Notes: generated by a model not told the origin, from the letters alone. Counted from the stretch's first letter, positions 27,094 to 36,993 are shown. The stretch is DNA of 64,000 nt from Allocoleopsis franciscana PCC 7113 (GCF_000317515.1 NC_019738.1:4304001-4368000), one strand, 5' to 3'. Translations and numbers: made by a program.

Positions 27094-29883
27094 CTAGCTT
27101 TTCAGTAACGCTACAGGAAAGTGTTGCAGCGCCTTGCCAATGGACACAATGCCATCTTCAGAAAACGCCTGCAAAGAAATAGTATCTGTCCAGGATTTCG
27201 GCATTCCTTGAGGTAACTCAATGCGGGTATCCTGCCATACCGATTCCCCTAGGGGGAGTGCACCCGGTTCGATCAAGCTTGTCAGGAAGCGAGGTGCGAT
27301 CGCAATCGCTGTCGTTTCACCATGCCGTCTGGCAAATGCCACAATATGATCCTTGAACGTTCCCGTCACGTTCAGAGGCAGATAATCTCCCTTCTGGAAA
27401 ACGGTTAAATTCTCTTTTCTGGCCTGAAGAGCTCGGTACGTTAGGAACAGCTTAATTCGACCATCTTCCTGATTCGACAATAATTCCTCTATTAGCTTCA
27501 GACTATCGGTTTGTAATTTCTGTTTAATCTCCTGCAAACAAGAAATTCGCTGCTGGTAATCAACCGGACGACGGTTATCCGGGTCTACCATACTTAAATC
27601 CCAGAATTCTGTTCCCTGATAGGTATCCGGTACACCGGGCGCTGTATATTTCAACAATACCTGTGAAAGTGAGTTAAAAATTCCATAACCAGCAACCCAC
27701 TTTTGGAAAGGAAGAAACTCCTTCATAAATTCATTCGAGTCAGAAGGCTCTAAAACTCTCTCCACAAAGGCCAGAAATTCCTCTTCATAAGCACTATCAG
27801 GGCGTAACCAAGCTGTATGCAGTTTAGCTTCTCTGACCGACTTGAGCATGTAGTCTTTAATCCGTCCAATAAACGAAGCATTTTCACTTTCATCAAACGG
27901 ATAAGAACCCACTAAAGTTTGATAAAAGAAGTATTCATCATTAGGAACAGGAACAGCTCTCCCCCTCACCTCATTTTTCTTAGAGCGATTGAGGTGAATC
28001 CAAGTTATCACCTGTTTTTCCCATTCATCGGGAATTTCTGAAAGCACATTCAATCTTGCTCGAACATCCTCACCACGTTTGGTGTCATGGGTTGCCGTAG
28101 CATTCATCTTATGAGGCCAAGCGGCGCTTTCTTTTTGATTGGCTTGATGAAACTCGTCAATTGTAACGCCAAATTTCCCAGGATTGCCTCCCACTTCATT
28201 CAAGGCAAGATGTCGGTTATACACATAAAATAAGGTATCCTCAATCCCTTTCGCCATTAGAGGGCCAGTTAATTGTTGGAACCTCATGATGAAGTGAAGC
28301 CTCAAGCCCTTTTGTTCTTCGGTTAACCCTTGCTGCCAATCCAACAAGAGCAATCTTTCGATAAAGTTTAGTTCATTCAAAAGCAGGGGAATCCGTCCTC
28401 TGGCTTCTTCGATCGCTTCTTCGATGTAGATGCGATCGTCTTCACTTAACCCATCGCCATTGACGTAGGTACGGTAAACGGGGAAAAGGCACAGGACTTC
28501 TGAAAGCGTTCTTTTCAGACCATTCATGGTAAAGTCAATTCCCAATCGGGATTGACCTGCAATTCTTTTCAGGATTTGAGCCAAATTATCGACATCGCCC
28601 GCCAAGTTCTTCTCGACAATTAGGTTTTTCTTATCAAAAAATAGCTGTTCGTAATTGGTTTGGGCGCTATTTAGCTGAGAGTAGATATCGGTAAAGTGTT
28701 TCTCACTCTCCGTTTTGCAGAAAAGCCCATTGACGTAGTTCAAGAAATCATAACCACTGGTTCCCTGAATCGGCCAAACTTTAGGTAACTCTTCTTTAAG
28801 TTCCAAAATCTTTTCCACCGTGATATAGACATCCCCTGTTTTTTCCCGAAGTCGCTTCAGATATTCGGTTGGGTCATACAGTCCATCAATGTGGTCTATT
28901 CTTAATCCAGTTACTTTCCCTTGCTCAACAAGCTGACCTACCAAATCATGAGTTTTATGAAAAACTTTGAGTTCTTGAACTCTCATAGAAATCAGTTCAT
29001 TAACGGTAAAAAATCTGCGATAATTGATTTCTTCCGCACCGACTTTCCAGAACGAGAGACGATAGAACTGTTCTTGTAGCAAACTATCCAGAAGATTGAA
29101 ACTTTCGGGGTTGCCCTTTTCTCCATTAAACAGCTTTATATTACTATCAACAAAGTCTTTAATTTCAGGGTTTTGGTTGTAGAGTTCCCACAAAAGTACT
29201 TTGACAAAGGCTATCTGACCATATCGTTCCTTGCCTTTGGTTTCGTAGGGTACACTTTTGATCAGATGGAGAATACCCAGTAATTTGAGAAAATCGGGAT
29301 GCCGCTTTCCTATTTCTCTTGCTACCTGTCCCAAATTCTGGCTGATGAACCGACCATAAGATTCAATACGGACAGGCAATTTTAAAGCGTAGTAATTGAC
29401 GCTTAATTCGCTCTCTTCATAGTTGAGCTGAATCTCACCATTGTGCAAAGCTTCTCCATAAAAATTCCCCATCATTGGGGCAAGTATCCGTCCCTTAATG
29501 TCTTCATAAGTGTGTTCCCATTCAATGTCGAAGTAGCCAGAAAAATCAGAATCAATCCCATTTTCTAGAACATCCATTAGCCAAGCGTTTTGGCTATGAT
29601 AAGCCATGTGGTTGGGAACAATATCCTGCACCCACCCCATGTCATGATTCTTGATTTCACTCACCAGTGCTTCAAAATCCTCTGCTGTTCCCAGTTCAGG
29701 ATTCAGTTGAGTGGGGTCAACCACATCATACCCGTGGGTACTGCCTGGTGTAGCTTTAAAGATTGGGGAAGCATAAAGGTCAGAAATTCCTAAGTCAGCG
29801 AGATAATCAAGAATATTTTTTGCCGCTTCAAATTTAAATACTGATTGAAATTGAATTCGGTAAGTGGCTGTGGGAATCCGCAT
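27094..29883 (-). CDS. treY: Maltooligosyltrehalose synthase
   Basis: A 929-residue GH13 enzyme that isomerises the reducing-end glucose of a maltodextrin to an alpha,alpha-1,1 linkage, so that TreZ can release trehalose. The N-terminus RIPTATYRIQF and YASPIFKATPGSTHGYDVVDPTQLNPELG are diagnostic. The region after IVPNHMAYHSQNAWLMDVLENG, the nucleophile motif TGLRIDHIDGLYDP, the acid/base region VEKILELKEELP and TATHDTKRGEDVRAR are all present. Length is typical. It is transcribed towards glgB and away from the glycosyltransferase gene; the treZ copies lie 2 kb further right on the same strand. Confidence 0.97.
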   Translation of the reverse strand: MRIPTATYRIQFQSVFKFEAAKNILDYLADLGISDLYASPIFKATPGSTHGYDVVDPTQLNPELGTAEDFEALVSEIKNHDMGWVQDIVPNHMAYHSQNAWLMDVLENGIDSDFSGYFDIEWEHTYEDIKGRILAPMMGNFYGEALHNGEIQLNYEESELSVNYYALKLPVRIESYGRFISQNLGQVAREIGKRHPDFLKLLGILHLIKSVPYETKGKERYGQIAFVKVLLWELYNQNPEIKDFVDSNIKLFNGEKGNPESFNLLDSLLQEQFYRLSFWKVGAEEINYRRFFTVNELISMRVQELKVFHKTHDLVGQLVEQGKVTGLRIDHIDGLYDPTEYLKRLREKTGDVYITVEKILELKEELPKVWPIQGTSGYDFLNYVNGLFCKTESEKHFTDIYSQLNSAQTNYEQLFFDKKNLIVEKNLAGDVDNLAQILKRIAGQSRLGIDFTMNGLKRTLSEVLCLFPVYRTYVNGDGLSEDDRIYIEEAIEEARGRIPLLLNELNFIERLLLLDWQQGLTEEQKGLRLHFIMRFQQLTGPLMAKGIEDTLFYVYNRHLALNEVGGNPGKFGVTIDEFHQANQKESAAWPHKMNATATHDTKRGEDVRARLNVLSEIPDEWEKQVITWIHLNRSKKNEVRGRAVPVPNDEYFFYQTLVGSYPFDESENASFIGRIKDYMLKSVREAKLHTAWLRPDSAYEEEFLAFVERVLEPSDSNEFMKEFLPFQKWVAGYGIFNSLSQVLLKYTAPGVPDTYQGTEFWDLSMVDPDNRRPVDYQQRISCLQEIKQKLQTDSLKLIEELLSNQEDGRIKLFLTYRALQARKENLTVFQKGDYLPLNVTGTFKDHIVAFARRHGETTAIAIAPRFLTSLIEPGALPLGESVWQDTRIELPQGMPKSWTDTISLQAFSEDGIVSIGKALQHFPVALLKS

Positions 29884-30369
29884 GGTTTAATAATGGCTCC
29901 TGATTATTTTTTTGAGGCTTCTGATGCTAGTGTGTGTCGCTTCAATCTGTTAAATATATTTTATATTCAAACGAGACACTGAGTACAGAGCATAGAAGAG
30001 CAAGGGAGAGAGATACTGATTTTTGAGTTTACCTTACTAGATATTATTGAGTATTTTTAAAGAGCATCCTTTATATTTTTGTATGGAAATCAGGCAATGT
30101 TTAAAATATATTTTATATACAGTGTTTTATTCCGAAACGGGTGTCCAGACTTGCAATTTTAAATAATTATCTTTCAATTTATTTATTGGCACCCATTTTT
30201 GTTAAGCTTTAAAAGCTTGAAAAGACGCTGCGACCACAATATTACTGCTATTTGAATTTTCTCTTTTTGTAAAAAATAAAACATCTTTCTAGGGGCAGAG
30301 AGTGTTTAGATAAATGGCAAGTAAAACTGATTAATTGAGATAGAGCAATTTACCAATAACATCTGTTTT
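29884..30369. promoter_or_regulatory. Divergent AT-rich control region of treY and the glycosyltransferase
   Basis: A 486-base AT-rich stretch with no gene. The 15-base sequence aaatatattttatat occurs twice in direct orientation, at 29952-29966 and 30104-30118. These lie about 70 and 220 bases upstream of the treY start and could be operators or UP-type elements. Not otherwise identified. Confidence 0.5.
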
Positions 30370-31650
30370 ATGTTGACTAAGGCCAGAGAATACGAGATTG
30401 TCAGCTATCGGCAATCGGTGCAACAAAAAGGGATGCTGCTCGTCCTACCCGTTCCCCTTCGGGCTAAAGGGAAGCAAATATTCCTAGAGTCCCAGGCTTG
30501 CAACGGCTTAGAGCAGTGGGCCAATAATTTTGGGTCAGTGGTCGTCGCTGCACCTCTATTGCCCGAAGCCCTAGCCACAGAAGGAAAAACCATGACTTGG
30601 CGGGACACAGCCACCTTAGCCGGACCCCATCGCTTTGAATTTGTGCCACTGCCTTGGGCTTATTCCCTCCCCAAGTTCCTTTCTAACTATCCTTCGGTAC
30701 GAGCCTCTCTGGGCGAATTAATCTCACGCTGCCGTTATCTGCAATTTGCGATTGGCGGTTTGTTTGGAGATTGGGCAGCCGTTGCCGCCTTGGAAGCTCA
30801 TAAACAGGGTAGACCCTATAGCATTCATACGGATCGCGTTGAACATGAGGTCATGCTGCGATCAAGACAGGGAGCAACACTCAAAACCCGACTAAAGTCG
30901 AGAGCCATGGCACCGCTGATCGCGAGTTACCACAAACAGATTATTAAGAATTGTGCCCTAGGTCTGTGGCATGGTCAAGATTGCTATTCCGCTTACAGTC
31001 CCTTTTGCCAGAACAGCCATCTAATTCATGACATCCACACAAAACCTTCAGATAGCATCGGCAATTTAGAGTTGTTTAAAAAAGCTCGGTGTGCGAAGAG
31101 TGATGAGACAATTCGCATTTGTTATGCCGGACGTATTGATCCGATGAAAGCGCCCTTGGACTGGGTAAAAGCTGTAGGCAGGGCGAGGGATTTGGGTGTG
31201 AATCTGCACGCCACTTGGATGGGTGATGGGTCTTTGATGACGGAAATGAAAGCCATGATTGCAGAGATGGGCTTAAGTTCTGTAATCGAACTGACAGGAT
31301 TTGAGTCAGATCGAAAAAAAGTGTTTAAGAAAATAAGCGAATCTCACCTCATGTTGTTTACTCATGTCACCCCAGAATCGCCACGCTGCCTGATTGAGTC
31401 CCTCGTTCGCGGCACCCCGATTATTGGCTATCACAGTGATTACGCTGATGACTTGGTGAACAACCACGGTGGAGGAATGTTCGTGCCTGTGGAAAATTGG
31501 GAACAACTCGGCAATCTGATCGCTCAATTGTCGAACGACCGAGAACGTTTGTCAACACTAATCCAAGAGGCTGGCAAGAATGGAACCCGCTTCAATGATC
31601 AAGCGGTCTTCCACGAACGTAGTGAGCTGATCAAAAAGCATCTGGCCTGA
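30370..31650 (+). CDS. Glycosyltransferase, GT4-like (GT-B fold)
   Basis: A 426-residue protein with a C-terminal GT4-type domain: IRICYAGRIDPMKAPLDWVKAV at about 250, WMGDGSLMTEM, then the nucleotide-sugar binding region SHLMLFTHVTPESPRCLIESLVRGTPIIGY with the ExxxxE-like spacing (PRCLIE). The N-terminal half lacks clear family signatures. Membrane segments are absent, so it is cytoplasmic or peripheral. It lies between treY and treZ but on the opposite strand. The acceptor is unknown; exopolysaccharide or a glycosylated solute is possible from context only. Confidence 0.8.
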   Translation: MLTKAREYEIVSYRQSVQQKGMLLVLPVPLRAKGKQIFLESQACNGLEQWANNFGSVVVAAPLLPEALATEGKTMTWRDTATLAGPHRFEFVPLPWAYSLPKFLSNYPSVRASLGELISRCRYLQFAIGGLFGDWAAVAALEAHKQGRPYSIHTDRVEHEVMLRSRQGATLKTRLKSRAMAPLIASYHKQIIKNCALGLWHGQDCYSAYSPFCQNSHLIHDIHTKPSDSIGNLELFKKARCAKSDETIRICYAGRIDPMKAPLDWVKAVGRARDLGVNLHATWMGDGSLMTEMKAMIAEMGLSSVIELTGFESDRKKVFKKISESHLMLFTHVTPESPRCLIESLVRGTPIIGYHSDYADDLVNNHGGGMFVPVENWEQLGNLIAQLSNDRERLSTLIQEAGKNGTRFNDQAVFHERSELIKKHLA

Positions 31651-31807
31651 GGCATAACAGATGAGTATAAACTATGACATTATCCCATGTGCCTTGGCTA
31701 GACTCCTGCTAGGGTGGGGCATATACTGATACTGATATTTTCTCTTCTCAATATCATCCCCAGTGAAGCCCCGCTCCCCGAACATCTAATACCCATTCTA
31801 TTTTCAT

Positions 31808-33640
31808 TCATGTTGCTAGAGTTTCTAGCTCATAGAGGGCAAAACTTTGTGGACGAATTGTTACTTCCTGCTCCCGGATTAGTTTTTCTGGCAAGGTAGA
31901 GCCTGAACCCATCCATTGCTCATCAGAAGAATCCAAAATTTTTCTCCAAATTCCACCGGGAGAGGGTTTACAAGTAACCTTATTCTTATTGAAGTTCATG
32001 ATGCAGAAGATTTGGTCGCCACTACTTCCACGCCGAAGGAATAGGAGTTTATCTTCTTCAACGGCAGAGGCTTCTAGATTTTCCTTATCGAGTTGTTTCA
32101 GGGCAGGCAAGGTGCGACGTAATTGAATTAAATGCTGATAAAATTCTCGCATTACTTTGTGTTTACCTTCTTGCCGTTTATCCCAGTTTAACTGACATTG
32201 TTGAAACGTCTCAGTACTGAAGGGATCGATGAATTCTCCTTCTATATGAAAAGCGGCAAAATCTTTCTTTCTCCCCTCTCTCACTACCTCAACTAATTTC
32301 TGATCGGTATGACTCACGAAGTAGAGAAAGGGTGCATCTTCTGCATACTCTTCACCCATAAATATTAAAGGAATATTGGGAGCAAGCATGAGGACACCAG
32401 CAGCAAGTTTTAACCCTTTAAACGATACTAGATGAGTTAATCGTTCACCTAGCGCTCGATTGCCAACTTGGTCATGGTTTTGGGTAAAAACGACAAATTG
32501 ATGACCGGGAATAGCGCTTGAATCACTGCCATGAAATTTTTTGCGGAATGGTGAGTACTGCCCGGAGTAGACAAACCCTTGTTTAAAAGCCTTTGCCATC
32601 TGTTCGCAGGTGCCGTAATCTTCGTAATACCCAGACTCTTCACCTGTTAGCAGGCTATGCAGACAATGGTGGAAAGCATCGTTCCACTGAGCATCTATAC
32701 CATAGCCGCCTGATTCAATTGGACGAATTATCTTGGTATCGCTTAAATCATTTTCTGCTGTTAGATAAAATTTCTGACCTTGTTTTTTGGAAAGGGCATC
32801 AACGTTTTCTGCTAGTTCTTGTAGGAAATGTTTGACACCAATATCGTATAGATGGTCGCTAGCATCTAAGCGCAGGGCATCAATGTGATAGTTGTTAAAC
32901 CAATACAGGGCGTTTTCAATAAAGTAATTACGCACACCGTAACTGTATTCACCATCAAAGTTAAGGGCATTACCCCAAGCTGTTTGGTAGTGGTTTGTGA
33001 AATACGGTGCATAATCACTGAAGTAGTTTCCTTCTGGACCAAAGTGATTGTAAATCACGTCGAGAATGATTGATATTCCCTGTTGATGCGCTGCATCGAC
33101 AAGCTTTTTCAATCCTTCAGAACCCCCATAGGAATGCTGCGGTGCGAAGGGAAAAACGCCATCATAGCCCCAGTTTCGGTTGCCGGGAAATTGTCCAATT
33201 GGCATTAGTTCGATCGCATTCACTCCAAATTCGTGCAACTCTCTTAACCGAGGAATAATCGCTTCAAAGGTTCCTTCCGGCGTGAACGTGCCAACGTGCA
33301 GTTCATAGATAATCATTTCCTCTAAAGGAATGCCTGACCAATCGGCATCATTCCAGTTCATCTGAGTATGATCAACCACAGAGGAGGGGCCATGTACGTC
33401 CTTGGGTTGAGAGTGGGAAGCGGGATCGGGTCTATCTGCCTCTGCTCCGAGTTTGTAGCAATAAAGTGTTCCTGGCTCAATATTTTCAGCTAGCACTTTA
33501 AAATACCCCCATTCATCTTTTTGCATGGGAAGCAAACGCTGAACAGGGGATACTATTTGTACAGCTACTTCTTCGTGAGCGGGTGCCCAAACCGTAAATT
33601 CACAACGACCGTCACCAAGATAATCAGCGCCGATTTTCAT
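31808..33640 (-). CDS. treZ: Malto-oligosyltrehalose trehalohydrolase, divergent copy
   Basis: A GH13 enzyme of 610 residues (from ATG 33640; the frame extends four codons to GTG 33652). TreZ hydrolyses maltooligosyltrehalose to free trehalose. The N-terminal CBM48-like domain (CEFTVWAPAHEEVAVQI) and the barrel motifs (YELHVGTFTPEGTF, NAIELMPIGQFPGNRNWGYDG, FTQNHDQVGNRALGERL) are present. In the nucleophile motif this copy reads ALRLDASDHLYD, where the second copy has the usual ALRLDAIHAIYD; the His three residues after the Asp (D259) is replaced by Asp. ATG 33640 lines up with the start of the second copy. The 3' end is almost identical to the second copy. Confidence 0.9.
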   Translation of the reverse strand: MKIGADYLGDGRCEFTVWAPAHEEVAVQIVSPVQRLLPMQKDEWGYFKVLAENIEPGTLYCYKLGAEADRPDPASHSQPKDVHGPSSVVDHTQMNWNDADWSGIPLEEMIIYELHVGTFTPEGTFEAIIPRLRELHEFGVNAIELMPIGQFPGNRNWGYDGVFPFAPQHSYGGSEGLKKLVDAAHQQGISIILDVIYNHFGPEGNYFSDYAPYFTNHYQTAWGNALNFDGEYSYGVRNYFIENALYWFNNYHIDALRLDASDHLYDIGVKHFLQELAENVDALSKKQGQKFYLTAENDLSDTKIIRPIESGGYGIDAQWNDAFHHCLHSLLTGEESGYYEDYGTCEQMAKAFKQGFVYSGQYSPFRKKFHGSDSSAIPGHQFVVFTQNHDQVGNRALGERLTHLVSFKGLKLAAGVLMLAPNIPLIFMGEEYAEDAPFLYFVSHTDQKLVEVVREGRKKDFAAFHIEGEFIDPFSTETFQQCQLNWDKRQEGKHKVMREFYQHLIQLRRTLPALKQLDKENLEASAVEEDKLLFLRRGSSGDQIFCIMNFNKNKVTCKPSPGGIWRKILDSSDEQWMGSGSTLPEKLIREQEVTIRPQSFALYELETLAT

Positions 33641-33652
33641 CTTTAATTCCAC

Positions 33653-33925
33653 GCACTGGAAAAAGGGAATTCGGTCTTGATTTTGTCCCTTTTCAACCGA
33701 GCTCGCATCCTTCTATTGGAATAAAGTTGAGGAGCAAGATTTTCTCCTTACTTCCTTTCCACCACAAGATTATCTACTAGACTACGGAAAAACTAAAGTT
33801 TTGAAACCCGCGTAGGCGGGTTTTGTTTGTGTAGCTGCGGTTTTAACCGCCTTTTCTATCGTTAATTTGACACCAATGCAGCACGCCTGCCTCAGACTTT
33901 GATGAAAAGGATTTTTTCAAGAGGT
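33653..33925. other. treZ-treZ spacer with two hairpins
   Basis: A 273-base spacer between the two treZ genes. Stem aacccgc (33805-33811) / gcgggtt (33816-33822) is followed on the plus strand by ttttgttt, and a second stem gcggtt (33837-33842) / aaccgc (33845-33850) follows. They may terminate or attenuate between the genes, but the T-run favours the plus strand while the genes are on the minus strand. Confidence 0.45.
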
Positions 33926-35755
33926 TTATTCTGCTAATGTTTCTAGCTGGTAGAGTACAAAACTTTGGGGAGCAATTGTTACTTCCTGCTCCCGGATTAG
34001 TTTTTCTGGCAAGGTAGAGCCTGAACCCATCCATTGCTCATCAGAAGAATCCAAAATTTTTCGCCAGATTCCACCGGTAGAGGGTTTACAAGTAACCTCA
34101 TTCTTATTGAAGTTCATGATGCAAAAGATTTGGTCGCCACTACTTCCACGCCGGAGAAATAGAAGCTGCTGTTCTTCAACAGAAGAGGCTTCTAAATTTT
34201 GCTTCTCTAAAGTTTTTAGTGCTGGAACTGTACGGCGCAATTGTATTAAATGTTGATAAAGTTCTAACAGCACTTTGTGTTTACCTTCTTGGCGTTTTTC
34301 CCATTTCAGCGTAGACTGAGCAAAGGTATCAACACTGAAGGGATCGATGAATTCTCCTTCGGCATGAAAATCTGCAAACTCTCTTTTCCTTCCCTGTCTG
34401 ACTGCCTCAACTAAATCCTGATCGGTATGACTCACAAAGTAGAGGAAAGGCGAATCTTCCCCATACTCTTCACCCATAAATAACATGGGAATGTAGGGAG
34501 AAAGAAGTAGAGCACCCGCCGCAAGTTTTAACGCATCAAACGATACTAGATGAGTTAAGCGTTCACCTAGCATACGATTACCAACTTGATCATGATTTTG
34601 AGTGCAAACGACAAATTGATGACCGGGGCGATCGCTCGCATCACTGCCGTGATATCTTCGACGATGAGGAGCATATTTCCAGTCGTAAATAAAGCTATCT
34701 TTATAGACTTTAGCTAGCTGTTCAACGCTGCCAAAATCTTGGTAATATCCCCTCTTTTCGCCTGTGAGCAATACATGAAGGACGTGATGAAAATCGTCAC
34801 TCCATTGGGCATCCATCCCATGTCCACCCAACTCTTTTTCGCGGATGACGCGAACATCGTTTAAATCGCTTTCAGCAATTAAATAAAGTTTTCTGCCTCC
34901 AGATTGGGAAAAAGCTTCAACCTTCTCTGCCATTTCTTGCAAGACATGTTTCGCCCCCAAGTCATAAATAGCGTGGATGGCATCTAATCGCAAAGCATCA
35001 AAGTGATAATTCTGGAACCAATACAGGGCATTTTCAATAAAATAATTACGCACCCCGTCACTGTACTTATCATCAAAATTCATCGCCATGCCCCAAGGCG
35101 TTTTGTACATTTCCGTAAAATAAGGGCCATATAAACTGTAATAGGCTCCTTCAGGGCCAAAGTGGTTGTAAACGACATCGAGAATGACGGATAAGCCTTC
35201 GCGGTGAGCGGCATCCACGAGTTTTTTCAAGCTTTCAGGGCCACCGTAAGAATGCTGCACAGCGTAAGTATAGGCACCATCGTAGCCCCAGTTGCGATCG
35301 CCCGGAAATTGAGCAACGGGCATAATCTCAATTGCATTAACTCCAAACTCGCGCAACTCCCTTAATCGGGAAATCATCGCTTCAAATGTGCCTTCTGGGG
35401 TGAACGTCCCGACGTGCAATTCATAGATAATCATTTCCTCTAAGGGAATACCCGACCAACTCGCGTCAGTCCAATTCATCTGACTATGATCGACTACCTG
35501 AGAAGGCCCATGTACATCCTTGGGTTGATAATGAGAAGCGGGATCGGGTCGATCATCCCCTGCTATTTTGTAGAAATAAAGGGTTCCTGGCTCAATGCCT
35601 TCAGCTAATGTTTTAAAGTATCCCTGTTCATCCTTTTGCATCGGAACGAGGCGGTTTGCAGGAGACACAATTTGCACAGCTACCTCATCATGAGCAGGTG
35701 CCCAAACTGTAAACTCACAACGACCTTCACCTAAATAATTAGAGCCTATTTTCAC
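33926..35755 (-). CDS. treZ: Malto-oligosyltrehalose trehalohydrolase, canonical copy
   Basis: A 609-residue TreZ starting at GTG 35755, with AGGAA upstream. Domain order matches the other copy. The active-site motifs are canonical: nucleophile D258 in ALRLDAIHAIYD with His at +3, acid/base in LIAESDLND, and the third Asp in CTQNHDQVGNRMLGERL. With TreY it converts glucan chain ends to trehalose. It is most likely the functional housekeeping copy. The first treZ lies 273 bases downstream on the same strand, so the two probably arose by tandem duplication. Confidence 0.95.
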   Translation of the reverse strand: MKIGSNYLGEGRCEFTVWAPAHDEVAVQIVSPANRLVPMQKDEQGYFKTLAEGIEPGTLYFYKIAGDDRPDPASHYQPKDVHGPSQVVDHSQMNWTDASWSGIPLEEMIIYELHVGTFTPEGTFEAMISRLRELREFGVNAIEIMPVAQFPGDRNWGYDGAYTYAVQHSYGGPESLKKLVDAAHREGLSVILDVVYNHFGPEGAYYSLYGPYFTEMYKTPWGMAMNFDDKYSDGVRNYFIENALYWFQNYHFDALRLDAIHAIYDLGAKHVLQEMAEKVEAFSQSGGRKLYLIAESDLNDVRVIREKELGGHGMDAQWSDDFHHVLHVLLTGEKRGYYQDFGSVEQLAKVYKDSFIYDWKYAPHRRRYHGSDASDRPGHQFVVCTQNHDQVGNRMLGERLTHLVSFDALKLAAGALLLSPYIPMLFMGEEYGEDSPFLYFVSHTDQDLVEAVRQGRKREFADFHAEGEFIDPFSVDTFAQSTLKWEKRQEGKHKVLLELYQHLIQLRRTVPALKTLEKQNLEASSVEEQQLLFLRRGSSGDQIFCIMNFNKNEVTCKPSTGGIWRKILDSSDEQWMGSGSTLPEKLIREQEVTIAPQSFVLYQLETLAE

Positions 35756-36387
35756 TTTTAATTTCCTTCCTAGAGCTACGTTTATCGAAATCGAATCACC
35801 AAATTTTATATGTTGTTAAAGGGTCATCAACATTCTCATATCCAGCTATATTCTACAGGAAAACGGACAGCTACCCAAAAAATGCAACTCACTCCTGACA
35901 AAGACGGCTGTTTATAAAAAATAGTTTTTTTCGGTTACAACTTTTTGCTGAGAAGGGCTGAGGGTTGAAGTAAATTGATTTTGATTCTCTCCTGTTTGAA
36001 ACGATAGAACATCTTTCTCTTGGAAGAGAGTAGAGTATTTTTGAGTAAACCTAGATATAGCGGGAATAAGTGTTTCTTGAGAGAATTCTGTGTGTAGCGA
36101 TCGCTACGTTAGGGGGGTGTACTCTGCCCTTGGAGTTCGTTCCCTCTGCTTGACAAAAGTCCTCATGTCCTTCTTCCCGGTTACCAAATTTGCAACTCGC
36201 TCAATACTTACCAGTTTCGATGCCAATTTGGGAAAGAACACAACCCATTAGTCCTATCTTCAAAATCACTTAGTTTTTAAAGGGTGATACAAGATTTAGG
36301 AGTACTCAACGAATTGAATTTCAATGAGTGCGATCGCCTTTTGCTTGAGACAATCATCGTTTACCTGTAAGCTAACACTATAATTTC
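35756..36387. other. Intergenic region upstream of treZ and the secreted protein gene
   Basis: A 632-base divergent spacer, holding the promoter region of the treZ pair and of the next gene. It includes a 14-bp palindrome gtagcgatcgctac (36094-36107) built around a HIP1 octamer. No gene is supported. Confidence 0.45.
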
Positions 36388-36963
36388 ATGCTAAATATTC
36401 GCCCCTGGACAACGGGAGTTCTTTTACTCGCCACCTTAGGGATAACCGCGACTTCGACCAACGCCCTCTCACTAACTCCCTTAAAATTCATATCGGGTCA
36501 ATCCATTACTCAATCCCCACAGGCACAGGATTCCCAATCCCCCAACTCAGTTAAGCCGCAGTTTCGGCAAGATGCAGCGCAACTGGCACAATGCGGTAAT
36601 TCGTCACCTCCATCCCGGAAGTTATCAGTGAGTGGGATTGAGGGACGCTCAACCAGCAGTAGATTGCCTGGAATTATACAGCGTAACCCAGATGGGAGTG
36701 AACGAAAGGTTCAACCTGTCATCTCTGGGATGCCTATCCCAATCACCGTTCTGAATCAGGCAGGGCGTAAAGTCGCTGACATTCAACCGGATAAAGAAGG
36801 ATACTTCCGCCTTACTCTCAAGCCTGGAACGTACAAACTTGTGCCTAAATTCCAGGACTCTAATTACCTAGTGTTGGGTAATCGGGATAAACTCAAGACC
36901 ATTAAAGTAACTCAAGGGAAGTTTACCACCCTCAACCTCACCTATACCGAACTGATTCCGTAA
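36388..36963 (+). CDS. Secreted protein with a carboxypeptidase-regulatory-like beta domain
   Basis: A 191-residue protein with an N-terminal signal-type segment (WTTGVLLLATLGITATSTNALS). A Gln/Ser/Pro-rich low-complexity linker follows (about residue 36-95). The C-terminal domain of about 80 residues resembles a CarboxypepD_reg / SpaA-like beta sandwich: PIPITVLNQAGRKVADIQPDKEGYFRLTLKPGTYKLVPKF. That pattern (nonpolar strand, Gly-Xaa-Phe, KPGTYKL) is usual in extracellular regulatory beta domains. Specific function unknown; export is likely. One Cys near residue 69. Confidence 0.65.
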   Translation: MLNIRPWTTGVLLLATLGITATSTNALSLTPLKFISGQSITQSPQAQDSQSPNSVKPQFRQDAAQLAQCGNSSPPSRKLSVSGIEGRSTSSRLPGIIQRNPDGSERKVQPVISGMPIPITVLNQAGRKVADIQPDKEGYFRLTLKPGTYKLVPKFQDSNYLVLGNRDKLKTIKVTQGKFTTLNLTYTELIP

Positions 36964-36993
36964 CTACAGGGGCAATTGCAGCATTGGCATTAG

